A stretch of 64,000 nt of DNA from an uncultured Clostridia bacterium (GCA_947630725.1 CANRIS010000001.1:242988-306987); one strand, 5' to 3'. Positions 50,203-59,511 are shown, numbered from the stretch's first letter. The notes: generated by a model not told the origin, from the letters alone. A program made the numbers and translations.

Positions 50203-50841
50203 TTATCCCAGATACTTTTCGCTTAAATATTTCAGTCGGGCTGCTGCGGCCTTTATATCCCTATATGCAAATATCCCCGACACAACGGCTACGCCTGCCG
50301 CTCCGCTGCCTTTCAGCCGTTCTATGTTTTCGGCGTTTATTCCGCCTATGGCTACAACGGGTATGCTGACGGCTTTGCTGATTTCTCTGTACATACTGTG
50401 ATCTATGGCGGCTGCGTCTGTTTTTGTGCCTGTGACGAATGCTGCGCCCGTGCCAAGATAGTCGGCACCGCTTTTTTCGGCCTCGACAGCCTGCTCGCAG
50501 GTTCTGGCGGACACCCCTATTATTTTGTCGGCTCCCAGAAGTCTCCTTGCTTCGGCTGCGGGCATATCCTTCTGACCTATATGAACGCCGTCAGCTCCGG
50601 ATTTAATGCAAACCTGTATATTGTCGTTTATTATAAGAGGTATGCCGTATTTAAGCGTGACCTCTCTCAATCTCAGAGCGTCCCTCAGCAGCTCATCGTA
50701 CGAGGCGTTTTTGCTCCTGAGCTGTATCATTCCTGCCCCGCCGAGAATGGCATCCTCTACGGCTTCGCCGATCTCTCTTTCCTTAAGAAGTATGCTGTCG
50801 GTAACGGCATAGAGCAGAAGATTTTCTTTTTTAAGCTTCAT
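50203..50841 (-). CDS. thiE: Thiamine phosphate synthase
   Basis: Joins hydroxymethylpyrimidine diphosphate and thiazole phosphate to make thiamine phosphate. The 212 residues show the TIM-barrel motifs: LLYAVTDSILLKEREIGEAV, GGAGMIQLRSKNASYDELLR, IINDNIQVCIKSGADGVHIG followed by QKDMP, YLGTGAAFVTGTKTDAAAID and PVVAIGGINAENI. The ATG at 50841 has AAAGGGG upstream. No other thi gene is next to it, and I found no THI-box riboswitch in the 275 bp upstream. Confidence 0.95.
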   Translation of the reverse strand: MKLKKENLLLYAVTDSILLKEREIGEAVEDAILGGAGMIQLRSKNASYDELLRDALRLREVTLKYGIPLIINDNIQVCIKSGADGVHIGQKDMPAAEARRLLGADKIIGVSARTCEQAVEAEKSGADYLGTGAAFVTGTKTDAAAIDHSMYREISKAVSIPVVAIGGINAENIERLKGSGAAGVAVVSGIFAYRDIKAAAARLKYLSEKYLG

Positions 50842-50977
50842 AATATGACCCCTTTTTGCGAGATTTATACACACCGACCCTTTTTGAACGGTGTTTTTTA
50901 AATTTTTATTTGTTGCAGGTAGGATCCGCTCCCTTATGACGGAGCGAAGGCGGCGGACTGTGTTTTCGGCTGATCGG

Positions 50978-51022
50978 ATAAAAATAAATAAGTACCCACC
51001 GTCTTTGAGGACGAGGGTACTT
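50978..51022 (-). terminator. Terminator of the dap operon
   Basis: aagtaccc (50990-50997) pairs with gggtactt (51015-51022). On the minus strand a T-rich stretch (attttatttat-type) follows. It closes the transcript ending with dapB. The rest of 50842-51116 holds only small hairpins (cgctcc/ggagcg near 50928-50944, acaccg/cggtgt at 50871-50894). Confidence 0.7.
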
Positions 51023-51116
51023 AGCTTTTCCGAAAAAACGCATATGCCGATTTTCTGTCGGTTTTTTGACGATCCTTTGCCTTTGTCGGCTATCTGTCGG
51101 TTTGTCGGTTTCTGTG

Positions 51117-51875
51117 TCAGATCTCCGCCATTACGTCCTGCATATCGTATTTTCCGCAGGGCTTGCCCTTTATAAATTTTGCGGCCTTTACAGCTCCTAC
51201 GGCAAAGACCTCCTTTGACTGCGCCGAGTGAGAAAACTCTATGACCTCGTTTCTTCCTGCAAACATAACCGTATGTTCGCCCACTATGGTGCCGCCTCGC
51301 ATGGCTGAAATACCTATTTCGAGGGAGTCTCTTTGTTTTCTGTATCCGCTTCGGTCGTATACATATGAGTATTTGTTGTCCATACTTTCGTTTACGCTGT
51401 CTGCCAGAAGAAGAGCAGTGCCGCTGGGAGCATCAAGCTTCAGGTTGTGATGCTTTTCGAGAATTTCTATATCAAAGCCCGACTCTGCCAGAACGGGAGC
51501 GTATTTTTTGAGTATGCTGCAAATAAGATTTATGCCTATGCTCATATTTGCCGAGCGGAAAACGGGTATCTTTTTTCCTGCGGAATCTATAAGCTTTAAA
51601 GTCTCGTCACTGAGACCAGTAGTGCATATTATAACGGGGAGTTCCCTTTCAACGGCATATTTTATCACCGCAGGAACAGCCGCCGCTGTGGAAAAATCTA
51701 TGATTACATCGGCAGGAACGCTGCAGTCGTTTATATCCGTAAACGTGGGAAAGGGAGCGTTGCTTTCAACAATGTCAATACCTGCGGCTATTTCGCATTC
51801 GTTATCCTTTGATACAATGTCGCATATGACCTTTCCCATATGTCCGTTGCATCCGTGCATTATAATTTTTATCAT
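51117..51875 (-). CDS. dapB: 4-hydroxy-tetrahydrodipicolinate reductase
   Basis: Second committed step of lysine and diaminopimelate synthesis. The 252 residues begin MIKIIMHGCNGHMGKVICDI, with the NAD(P)H loop GCNGHMG. The mid-protein motif is VIIDFSTAAAVPAVIKYAVE. The substrate signature EKHHNLKLDAPSGTALLLAD carries the conserved HH and K. The ribosome site AAAGAGGT overlaps the last codons and stop of the GNAT gene, so translation is coupled to it. Confidence 0.97.
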   Translation of the reverse strand: MIKIIMHGCNGHMGKVICDIVSKDNECEIAAGIDIVESNAPFPTFTDINDCSVPADVIIDFSTAAAVPAVIKYAVERELPVIICTTGLSDETLKLIDSAGKKIPVFRSANMSIGINLICSILKKYAPVLAESGFDIEILEKHHNLKLDAPSGTALLLADSVNESMDNKYSYVYDRSGYRKQRDSLEIGISAMRGGTIVGEHTVMFAGRNEVIEFSHSAQSKEVFAVGAVKAAKFIKGKPCGKYDMQDVMAEI

Positions 51876-51878
51876 CTG

Positions 51879-52442
51879 TTACCTCTTTCCAAGCTCGTTT
51901 GCCGTGACGGAATAGCGTATCATAACCAGCTCCATAGGTCTGTTTTTGCCCATATAGCGCTTTCGCATAACGCCGTCCTTTGTCATTCCAGCTTTCATAA
52001 GAACCTTGCCTGCGGCGGGATTTTCGGCAAGATACTGAGCCTCTACAACATAAAATCCCACATCGTTCAGAAGAAACTTAAGAACAGGCTTAAGAGCCTC
52101 TGTCGTGTAGCCCTTGTTCCACCATTTTGAACCTATACAAAAGGCTACCTGACAAAGCTGCTGTGACGCATTCGTACTTATTACCTCGATGTTACCTATA
52201 AGCTCTTTAGTTTCTTTTATCTGTATGACCCAATTAAACCCCAATGGTCTTGAATATTTTTCGACCCATTTGTGTATAACGGCTCTTGTCTCTTTAAGGT
52301 TTTTGTGGCTCGACCACGACATATATGACGTCATTTTGTCATCGGACGCCCAGTTTTCAAGCATTTCGGGGCCATCGTCAAGCTTTATCTCCCTGAGCAT
52401 AAGCCTGTCGGTTTCAAGCCTTTTCATTCCCAGATCCTTCAT
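51879..52442 (-). CDS. GNAT acetyltransferase, RimJ/RimL type
   Basis: A 187-residue acetyltransferase of the Acetyltransf_3 group: LETDRLMLREIKLDDGPEML, FNWVIQIKETKELIGNIEVI, then the acetyl-CoA loop region VAFCIGSKWWNKGYTTEALK and AENPAAGKVLMKAGMTKDGV. These proteins acetylate amino groups of proteins, antibiotics or small molecules. This one lies between dapA and dapB and ends 3 bp before the dapB ATG. Whether it takes part in diaminopimelate metabolism is unknown. The start is uncertain: AAGGAG lies 12 bp before the ATG at 52442, and an ATG at 52427 is also possible. Confidence 0.88.
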   Translation of the reverse strand: MKDLGMKRLETDRLMLREIKLDDGPEMLENWASDDKMTSYMSWSSHKNLKETRAVIHKWVEKYSRPLGFNWVIQIKETKELIGNIEVISTNASQQLCQVAFCIGSKWWNKGYTTEALKPVLKFLLNDVGFYVVEAQYLAENPAAGKVLMKAGMTKDGVMRKRYMGKNRPMELVMIRYSVTANELGKR

Positions 52443-52515
52443 ATGCCGCCCATTCTCCTTTCTCTTTATTGTTTATTGTGCAGGTATTGCCGTATTGCCG
52501 TATTGTCTGCTGTTT

Positions 52516-53400
52516 TCAGCCTATAAGTCCGTAGCTTTTCATAGCCTTTTCAAGGATTTTGTAGTTTGTCTCCGTCATAGTGGTGAGAGGCGCCCTGTAT
52601 CCTCCGGCATTCATTCCCATCATATTGAGGGCTGCTTTTACGGGTATGGGGTTGACCTCGATAAAAAGTCCGTTTATGAGGTCGATAGACTTAAGCTGAA
52701 GCTCCTTTGCTCCCTCTGTGTCTCCGCCGAGAAACTTCATTACCATATCGTGAGTGACCCTCGGAGCAACATTTGCAAGCACCGATATAACGCCCTTTCC
52801 GCCAAGAGAAAGAATGGGAAGTATCTGATCGTCATTTCCCGAATATATATCTATGCTTTCACCGCAGAGAGCGGCTATCTGCGCAACCTGACTTATGTTT
52901 CCCGAAGCCTCTTTTATGGCGACAATATTATCAACGCCCGAAAGCTCCTTTACCGTAGAGGGAGCTATGTTAAGCCCCGTTCTGCCTGCAACGCTGTACA
53001 TAATTATGGGAAGCTCCACGCTGCCTGCCATAGCCTTATAATATTCCACAAGTCCCTTTTGGGTTGTTTTGTTGTAGTAGGGAGTGACTATGAGAAGACC
53101 GTCTACGCCGACCTTTTCGCTCCTCTTGCACAGCTCGCAACCATGTCTTGTGTCGTTTGAGCCTGCTCCTGCGATAACAGGCACTCTGCCTGCCGCAGCT
53201 TTTACAGCGCAGGCGATGGTGTCGATCTGTTCGTCATCGGTGAGAGTAGAAGCCTCTCCCGTGGTGCCGCAGATAATTATGGCGTCTGTTTTGTTTTCTA
53301 TCTGGAAGTCAATCATTCTTTCCAGCGCGTCAAAATTAACGTCTCCGTTTTCTTTGAAGGGGGTCACTATAGCAACTCCCGAACCGGTAAATAATGCCAT
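52516..53400 (-). CDS. dapA: 4-hydroxy-tetrahydrodipicolinate synthase
   Basis: Condenses pyruvate with aspartate semialdehyde. The 294 residues form the standard TIM barrel, MALFTGSGVAIVTPFKENGD. The pocket motif IICGTTGEASTLTDDE and LPIIMYSVAGRTGLNIAPST (with the conserved tyrosine) are present. The Schiff-base lysine is in NIVAIKEASGNISQVAQIAA. AGAGGTGAT precedes the ATG. It lies 26 bp after asd. Confidence 0.97.
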   Translation of the reverse strand: MALFTGSGVAIVTPFKENGDVNFDALERMIDFQIENKTDAIIICGTTGEASTLTDDEQIDTIACAVKAAAGRVPVIAGAGSNDTRHGCELCKRSEKVGVDGLLIVTPYYNKTTQKGLVEYYKAMAGSVELPIIMYSVAGRTGLNIAPSTVKELSGVDNIVAIKEASGNISQVAQIAALCGESIDIYSGNDDQILPILSLGGKGVISVLANVAPRVTHDMVMKFLGGDTEGAKELQLKSIDLINGLFIEVNPIPVKAALNMMGMNAGGYRAPLTTMTETNYKILEKAMKSYGLIG

Positions 53401-53426
53401 TTATATCACCTCTTATACATTATACC

Positions 53427-54425
53427 TTATACCAAATCGTTTTTAATCATATACTCGGCGATCTGAACTGCGTTTGAGGCGGCTCCTTTTCTTATATTGT
53501 CGGCAACTACCCACATATTTATACCGTTTTCGACTGAGTCGTCTCTTCTTATTCTTCCGATATATACCTCGTCCGTACCCGTTGCGTTGGTAGCAAGGGG
53601 ATATTCGTTGTTTTCGGAATCATTCTGGATTATGACTCCGGGGGATTTTCTGAGTATTTCGACTACATCGTCCAGTTCAAAGGGCTTTTCAAACTCTATG
53701 TTGATGGACTCGCTGTGAGAATTGAACACAGGCACTCTTACGCAGGTGGCTGTGACCTTAAGCTCAGGTCTGTGGAGTATTTTTCTTGTTTCGTTTATCA
53801 TCTTTATTTCTTCCTTTGTATAGCCGTCCGGTGTAAAAACGTCTATATGGGGAAGACAGTTGTTTGCGATGGGGTGCTGAAACTTCTTGGGAGCCTCGCC
53901 CTTAAGACCGTTTTCAAGATCCTCCCAGCCTGCTCTGCCTGCGCCCGAAACAGCCTGATATGTTGAATAAACCACTCTCTTTATGCCGAAGGCTTCGTCA
54001 AGAGGCTTAAGAGCGACCATTGCCTGTATGGTGGAGCAGTTGGGGTTTGCGATTATGCCCTTGTTCCACTTTACGTCCTCGGGATTAACTTCGGGAACCA
54101 CAAGCGGAACCTCGGGGTCCATTCTCCATGCGGAGCTGTTGTCAATAACAACGCAGCCCTTTGATGCGGCTATGGGAGAGAACTTTTCGCTTGTGCCTCC
54201 TCCTGCGGAGAAAAGAGCTATGTCTATGCCCCTGTCAAACGAGTCCTCCTTAAGCTCCTCCACGGTATATTCCCTGCCGTTGAACATAAGCTTGCTGCCT
54301 GCCGAACGCTTTGAAGCGAAAAACCATATATTCTCTATGGGGAGCTGCTTTTCTTCAAGAACCTTCAAAAATGTTCTTCCTACCATACCTGTTGCGCCTA
54401 CTACGGCCATATTAACCTTTTTCAT
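53427..54425 (-). CDS. asd: Aspartate-semialdehyde dehydrogenase
   Basis: Reduces aspartyl phosphate to aspartate semialdehyde, the substrate for DapA. The 332 residues begin MKKVNMAVVGATGMVGRTFL. The active-site cysteine is in IIANPNCSTIQAMVALKPLD, and the substrate arginine and histidine region is VRVPVFNSHSESINIEFEK. GAGGTG precedes the ATG. It follows the cytidylate-kinase-like gene by 24 bp, and dapA comes next. Confidence 0.97.
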   Translation of the reverse strand: MKKVNMAVVGATGMVGRTFLKVLEEKQLPIENIWFFASKRSAGSKLMFNGREYTVEELKEDSFDRGIDIALFSAGGGTSEKFSPIAASKGCVVIDNSSAWRMDPEVPLVVPEVNPEDVKWNKGIIANPNCSTIQAMVALKPLDEAFGIKRVVYSTYQAVSGAGRAGWEDLENGLKGEAPKKFQHPIANNCLPHIDVFTPDGYTKEEIKMINETRKILHRPELKVTATCVRVPVFNSHSESINIEFEKPFELDDVVEILRKSPGVIIQNDSENNEYPLATNATGTDEVYIGRIRRDDSVENGINMWVVADNIRKGAASNAVQIAEYMIKNDLV

Positions 54426-54449
54426 TGTTTTTGCACCTCTGTAATATTG

Positions 54450-55103
54450 TCATTTTTTATTTTTGGCTATGGTCTCTATGATCTCGCACATTATACGCGC
54501 GGTACCCTCGACCCCCAGGAGCGAGCTGTCCATAATGTAGTTGTAGTTTTCGGACTGCCCCCATTTTTCTCCCGTATAGTATTTGTGATACCCCATTCTT
54601 TCCTTATCGATCTCCTTTATCATTTTTTCAGCCGCCTTTGGCTCAAGCCCCTCGATCTCCTTAAGGAGATATATTTTATAATCCATGGGAGCTTTTATGA
54701 AAAAGTGAACCGCATTGGGATCGTTTTTCAGAATAACATCGGAGCATCTTCCCATAATAACGCAGGAACCTTCCATGGCTATGCTTTTAAGAACCTGTTT
54801 CTGTATGAGATAAAGCCTCTCGTTCATAGTCAGTATGCCTGCATCGGGTTTTCTCGGCGATGAGCCTCTTTTTTCAATGCCTCTTACGATCGAGAACAAC
54901 AGGCTCGTGACACGCTTTTCGTCCATATTGTCAAATACGTCCTGATCTATGCCGCTTTCCAGCGCAGCTCTGTTAAGGAGCTCCTTGTCATAGAACGGTA
55001 TCCCAAGCACGGAGGAGATCTTCTTTCCTATCTGCCTTCCCCCGCTTCCGTACTCTCTGCCGATAGTAACTATTATCTTTTTATCCTTTACGTCACAACT
55101 CAA
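54450..55103 (-). CDS. Cytidylate kinase-like P-loop kinase
   Basis: A member of the cytidylate-kinase-like family common in Clostridia; the substrate is unproven. From a TTG at 55103 it is 217 residues. The P-loop is IIVTIGREYGSGGRQIGKKI, the next motif IPFYDKELLNRAALESGI is shared with Cmk, and the LID-type segment is KERMGYHKYYTGEKWGQSEN. Start choice: AAAGAGGTG lies 8 bp before the TTG; a GTG 9 bp further up overlaps that site. It is the first gene after the promoter at 55143-55171 and leads into asd-dapA-GNAT-dapB. Confidence 0.85.
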   Translation of the reverse strand: MSCDVKDKKIIVTIGREYGSGGRQIGKKISSVLGIPFYDKELLNRAALESGIDQDVFDNMDEKRVTSLLFSIVRGIEKRGSSPRKPDAGILTMNERLYLIQKQVLKSIAMEGSCVIMGRCSDVILKNDPNAVHFFIKAPMDYKIYLLKEIEGLEPKAAEKMIKEIDKERMGYHKYYTGEKWGQSENYNYIMDSSLLGVEGTARIMCEIIETIAKNKK

Positions 55104-55142
55104 ACAAAACACCTCTTTCCTGCAGAAGCTGATATATAATAT

Positions 55143-55171
55143 ATTTTAGCACATCAGCCCGCTATAATCAA
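55143..55171 (-). promoter_or_regulatory. Promoter of the asd-dap operon
   Basis: On the minus strand TTGATT (55166-55171) and TAAAAT (55143-55148) are separated by 17 bp, 40 bp before the kinase start. Confidence 0.65.
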
Positions 55172-55323
55172 ACAGTTTTTGCAAATATGGGAAAATTATT
55201 TGGAAAAAAATTTATCGTCAGCCCTATGACTGTACGGATTCTGTCTATATGTTCTGTTATGAAGGCAGTATACATCATTTGTTTTTATATACAACAACCT
55301 AAAATTGAAAAACCTTAAAACGG

Positions 55324-55352
55324 TTGAAAAATACAGCCGCAAATGTTAAAAT
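55324..55352 (+). promoter_or_regulatory. Promoter of the solute-binding protein gene
   Basis: TTGAAA (55324-55329) and TAAAAT (55347-55352) are separated by 17 bp, 58 bp before the ATG. Confidence 0.7.
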
Positions 55353-55409
55353 AGACGCAGGCAATTTTTGACTTAAGCTTACAGAAAAATATATAAGGAG
55401 GACAATTTT

Positions 55410-56486
55410 ATGAAAAAAATTTTTATATCGGTATTATCTGCTGTTATTGCCGTGATAGGGCTGACGGCCTGCGGCGGAGAAAAGCAGACCTCTGTTGGGA
55501 ATACGGCTAACGAAACCGAAACAGAGGGAGTGAAAAAGCCCGAGGAGTATACGGGTAAGGTAGTAGTATATTCCTCCCACGATGAAGAGCCCTTGAGTGC
55601 GGGCGTAAATATGTTTATGAAAGAATATCCCAACATAGAAGTCGAGGTGGTTGCGGCAGGCACGGGAGAGCTTTGCAGCCGCATAGCCGATGAGGCCGAT
55701 CACCCTGTCGGGGATGTTATCTGGGGCGGAGGCGCCGATTCACTGGAAGCCTTCAAGGATTATTTTGCTCCCTATGTCTGCGCAAATGACGAATTTATAG
55801 GCTCTGCATATAAGGATCCGGACGGACTGTGGATAGGCGAAAGTCCGCTGCCAATGGTTATTATATACAATAAGGAATCGATCAGGAGGGACGGTCTTGA
55901 AATTCCGCAGAGCTGGGAGGAGCTGACAGACCCGAAATGGAAGGGCAAAATTGCTTATTGTCTGCCCTCCGAATCGGGCTCTGCATATACGCAGCTCTGC
56001 ACAATGCTATTTGCGCATGGCGGTATGGATGACGGCTGGGAGTTTATAAAAAAATTCTATGACAATTTGGACGGAAAAATACTGGACTCCTCCGACAAGT
56101 GCCACGAAATGGTCGCAAGCAGCGATTTTTCCGTTGGTCTGACATTTGAAAAGGCCGCTCTTCAATATAAGAATGACCCGAATATAGGCTTTGTATATCC
56201 CAATGACGGCACAAGCGCAGTGCCTGATGGCATAGCCCTGATCAAGGGCGCTCCGAACGAAGAAAACGCCAAGCTGTTTATTGACTTTGTCACGTCAAAG
56301 GAATGTCAGACAGAGCAGAGCCAAAACTGGGGACGCCGTCCCGTGAGACCCGATGTTGAAATAGATGACGCCCTTGTTCCGCTGTCCGATCTTGTATTGG
56401 TAAACTATGACTTTGACTGCGCCGCCAATGATAAAGATGACATAATTCAGAAGTTTAACGACATAATGACCGACACGGGCTTATGA
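55410..56486 (+). CDS. Lipoprotein extracellular solute-binding protein (iron/phosphonate-type)
   Basis: A 358-residue substrate-binding lipoprotein. The signal peptide MKKIFISVLSAVIAVIGLTA ends at a lipobox with C21 (LTACGG). The mature domain is of the FbpA/AfuA-like type 2 fold: VVVYSSHDEEPLSAGVNMFM, EYPNIEVEVVAAGTGELCSR, DVIWGGGADSLEAFKDYFAP and PLPMVIIYNKESIRRDGLEI. Conserved later motifs are SWEELTDPKWKGKIAYCLPS and DGIALIKGAPNEENAKLFID. Ligands of this group include ferric iron, 2-aminoethylphosphonate and organic anions. No permease or ATPase gene is next to it. It is convergent with a large sensor kinase gene, so it may deliver a ligand to that sensor. AAGGAGG precedes the ATG. Confidence 0.9.
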   Translation: MKKIFISVLSAVIAVIGLTACGGEKQTSVGNTANETETEGVKKPEEYTGKVVVYSSHDEEPLSAGVNMFMKEYPNIEVEVVAAGTGELCSRIADEADHPVGDVIWGGGADSLEAFKDYFAPYVCANDEFIGSAYKDPDGLWIGESPLPMVIIYNKESIRRDGLEIPQSWEELTDPKWKGKIAYCLPSESGSAYTQLCTMLFAHGGMDDGWEFIKKFYDNLDGKILDSSDKCHEMVASSDFSVGLTFEKAALQYKNDPNIGFVYPNDGTSAVPDGIALIKGAPNEENAKLFIDFVTSKECQTEQSQNWGRRPVRPDVEIDDALVPLSDLVLVNYDFDCAANDKDDIIQKFNDIMTDTGL

Positions 56487-56510
56487 GCATATAAATAAAT
56501 ATCATAAAAC

Positions 56511-56544
56511 AGGCTCTGCCGACAGTTTTTTTGTGGCAGAGCCT
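56511..56544. terminator. Bidirectional terminator between binding protein and kinase genes
   Basis: aggctctgcc (56511-56520) pairs with ggcagagcct (56535-56544); A-rich and T-rich flanks allow action in both directions. Confidence 0.8.
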
Positions 56545-56571
56545 TGATTTTGCGTAAATGTTATTGCTTTT

Positions 56572-59511
56572 TTATTCTTCGGGTATGGGGTCAAGAAGCT
56601 CGGCGGCTACCCTGCGTACTGCGTCCATATCTATGGGCTTTCCGAGGTGCGCATTCATTCCCGAATCGAGAGCCTTCTGAACGTCCTCTGAAAATGTGTT
56701 GGCAGTCATAGCCACAATGGGTATAACGGCAGCATCGGGGTGATCCGAGGAGCGAATTTTTCTCACTGCATCGTCGCCGTTCATTTTGGGCATCTGAACG
56801 TCCATAAGTATCATATCGTATTGTCCCGACTCGGATTTTTCAAACATATCCACAACCTCCTCACCGTCTGAGGCAAGGTCGCAGCTTGCTCCCTCCATAT
56901 CGAGCATAGCCATAATTATTTCTGCGTTAAGCTCGTTATCCTCCGCCACAAGCAGATTTCTGCCTGCAAGCACGCTTTCGTGCAGCTCATTTATTTCGTT
57001 TGAGCTGTTTTCGGCTTGTTTTGCAAACAGCGGCTTAATTGCCTGTCTGAAGGTAGATACAAAAAACGGTTTCGCCATAAAAGCATTTATGCCTGCGCTG
57101 CGAGCCTCCGATTCAATCTCGTTCCAGTCGTACGATGTGAGAACCAGTATAGGCACGCCCTCTCCGATCTGTTGGCATATGGCTCTCGCAGTGTCAACGC
57201 CGTCCTGTTCGGGCATCTTCCAGTCAATAAGAATAACGTCAAAAACCTTTCCGCTTTCGTGCGCCTTTACAGCCTCGTCAACGGCTGCGCTGCTCTCGGT
57301 GGCATAATATACCTCAACGCCTATTTTATTCATCAGATCTTTTATGTTCAGACAAACGTCCTCCTCATCGTCCACCACAAGTATCCGGCTGATATTCTGA
57401 CGCAGCCACGATTCGTCCTCGCCCTGCTCGGGCAGCGAAAACGTAAGCTCTACCGAAAAGGTGCTGCCCTTATCGGGTTCGCTCTCCACGTTTATAATGC
57501 CGCCCATAAGGTCAACAAGGCTTTTGGTGATGGCCATACCAAGACCTGTACCCTGTATTTTATTGGTAAGTGAGCTGATCTCTCTGCTGAAAGGCACAAA
57601 TATCTGCTTTACATAGTCCTCGCTCATACCTATGCCATTATCCTTGACGACAAATCTGAGCTTTGTATATTGATTTGAGCTTAACTTTATCTCGCTTATT
57701 ATAAAATCTATCCTTCCGCCTTCGGGGGTGTATTTTATGGCGTTTGAAAGAAGGTTTATAAGTATCTGATTGAGTCTCAGCCTGTCGCCGATTATCCTTT
57801 CGGGAGGCGCTCCCTTTACATGAGTGGCAAGGGTCTGCCCCTTTGCCTTTGCCTGGGGTATAAGAATGATGCTAAGCTCATCCAGAAGCTCAGGCAGCTC
57901 AAAACAATCCACATTCAGAGAGGTTTTTCCGCTTTCTATCTTGCTCATGTCGAGAACATCGTTTATGAGGCTCAGCAGATGGTGGCTTGAGGACGTTATT
58001 TTATGGGCATAGTCGTGTACCTTTTCAACATTGTCAGCCTCTTTTTCGAGCAGCAGCGAAAAGCCGACTATTGCGTTCATAGGCGTTCGTATGTCATGAG
58101 ACATATTCGCAAGGAAATTGCTCTTTGCCTCGTTTGCGCTTCTTACGGCGGTTAGAGCGTCCTGAAGCTGCTGATGCATTTTCTGCTCCTGAGTACGGTC
58201 GGACATAACGACTATGTATTTCTTTATATCCCTTATGTTCTTATAGTACACCGTAAGCTTATACCAGCGCCGTTCGCCCGACTTTTGGTGCATATACTCA
58301 CATTCCCAGCTATAGTTTGTGTCTATGGGGATAGACTCGAAAACCTCCATGGATTCGGTTGTGTCAAAGTTGATAAGACATTTTTCCAACACACGGATAT
58401 TTTCCCGCACGTCCTCGGCCGAAACTCCCATGAGCCGTTCGACATTGGGGCTTATATAATCCACATGATAATCGTCCGCCCCAAGCATTATGAATATGTC
58501 GTCAACGGTATTTGAAAGCACGCTGAATATAAGCTCTCTGTACTGAATCTCCGCCCTGTTTTTGAGGGATTCGCTGCGATTGGATAAAAGTATCATTGAA
58601 ACGACAGCCGCTCCGATAAGTACGAAAATAACGACCATAACATTTGTTGTGGTTTTCTGAACGGATAAAAAGCCTGCGCTGATAACGCTCTGAGGAACTG
58701 CGCTTAGCAGGATATAATCCTGAATGCCTACGGGCTGATAAAGAACGCAGTAGTCAACGCCGCCGATTTTGCAGTTGACGATACCGGGGGTGCCGCTTTG
58801 CCAATCATCAAGTATTCTTGACAGGTCGGCTCTTTCCAGATCGGAGACAGCCTTCAGGTACAAAAGATAATTTTCAAAGACATTGCCGCCCTTCTGGGTG
58901 GACAGCAGCACTCTGCCGTTATTGTGAGCCACAAAGCATATGGCCTCGTTGGCGTACGCTGCGACATTGAGGGATTTTGCCATATCCTCGTTTGTATAAC
59001 TCACCGATATGGCGCTGTATTCAAAGCCCTTGTATTCGTTAGGTTTTACCGGAACGGCAAAAAGCGTGACGTCCTGTCCTGTCTGCTTTACGCCGCCCAT
59101 CATAACGGGGTTTCCCTGATACATAAGGTCCTTCCACTCGTCCTCGGTCTGAAGCTCGGTTATGACGCCGTTGGGGGTCATACTCCTTGCATTGTCGGAC
59201 AGAAAATAAAATTCCGAAAATCCCCAAAATTCCTGCTGATCCTCTATAAAGGCTTCAACCATGTCATCGCTTACAACATCGCTTTCTATGGCAAAGCTCT
59301 TATCCCAGCCCTCCAAAAGACCCCAGTTTCTCTTTGCAAAGGAGCTTAAAGAGCTGTTGACCTGCTGATAAAGCTCCACAAGATGACTTGTACTGTCCGC
59401 ATATATCCTCTGAGAGATATAGTGAAAATAGACCACCCCTATCAATACTGCCAAAGCTCCCACAACGCAGACAAAAAGCAATGATATAAATTTACCAAAC
59501 CATTTTTTCAT
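56572..59511 (-). CDS. Hybrid sensor histidine kinase with PAS and two receivers
   Basis: A 979-residue membrane kinase. TM1 is about 8-30 and TM2 about 289-310; the segment between is a large extracellular Cache-type sensor (DVTLFAVPVKPNEYKGFEYS, GVDYCVLYQPVGIQDYILLS). A PAS domain (about 325-445) is followed by HisKA with H472 in FLANMSHDIRTPMNAIVGF. The ATPase motifs are LLSNAIKYTPEGG, KDNGIGMSEDY and GTGLGMAITKSLV. Two receivers follow, with aspartates in ILIDWKMPEQDGVD and ILMDVQMPKMNGDD. Its order from HisKA on is the same as the kinase at 28489-31047, so the two are paralogues with different sensors. The gene is convergent with the solute-binding lipoprotein. AAGGAG lies 13 bp before the ATG. 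Confidence 0.93.
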   Translation of the reverse strand: MKKWFGKFISLLFVCVVGALAVLIGVVYFHYISQRIYADSTSHLVELYQQVNSSLSSFAKRNWGLLEGWDKSFAIESDVVSDDMVEAFIEDQQEFWGFSEFYFLSDNARSMTPNGVITELQTEDEWKDLMYQGNPVMMGGVKQTGQDVTLFAVPVKPNEYKGFEYSAISVSYTNEDMAKSLNVAAYANEAICFVAHNNGRVLLSTQKGGNVFENYLLYLKAVSDLERADLSRILDDWQSGTPGIVNCKIGGVDYCVLYQPVGIQDYILLSAVPQSVISAGFLSVQKTTTNVMVVIFVLIGAAVVSMILLSNRSESLKNRAEIQYRELIFSVLSNTVDDIFIMLGADDYHVDYISPNVERLMGVSAEDVRENIRVLEKCLINFDTTESMEVFESIPIDTNYSWECEYMHQKSGERRWYKLTVYYKNIRDIKKYIVVMSDRTQEQKMHQQLQDALTAVRSANEAKSNFLANMSHDIRTPMNAIVGFSLLLEKEADNVEKVHDYAHKITSSSHHLLSLINDVLDMSKIESGKTSLNVDCFELPELLDELSIILIPQAKAKGQTLATHVKGAPPERIIGDRLRLNQILINLLSNAIKYTPEGGRIDFIISEIKLSSNQYTKLRFVVKDNGIGMSEDYVKQIFVPFSREISSLTNKIQGTGLGMAITKSLVDLMGGIINVESEPDKGSTFSVELTFSLPEQGEDESWLRQNISRILVVDDEEDVCLNIKDLMNKIGVEVYYATESSAAVDEAVKAHESGKVFDVILIDWKMPEQDGVDTARAICQQIGEGVPILVLTSYDWNEIESEARSAGINAFMAKPFFVSTFRQAIKPLFAKQAENSSNEINELHESVLAGRNLLVAEDNELNAEIIMAMLDMEGASCDLASDGEEVVDMFEKSESGQYDMILMDVQMPKMNGDDAVRKIRSSDHPDAAVIPIVAMTANTFSEDVQKALDSGMNAHLGKPIDMDAVRRVAAELLDPIPEE

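Noticed and set aside
50842..51116. THI-box (TPP) riboswitch upstream of thiE
   Set aside because: The conserved CUGAGA and ACCUGA-type blocks were not found; only small hairpins and a terminator are present.
54426..55142. Lysine riboswitch controlling asd-dapA-dapB
   Set aside because: There is only 24 bp before asd and no room for the L box; the operon starts upstream of the kinase-like gene, where no such structure was seen.
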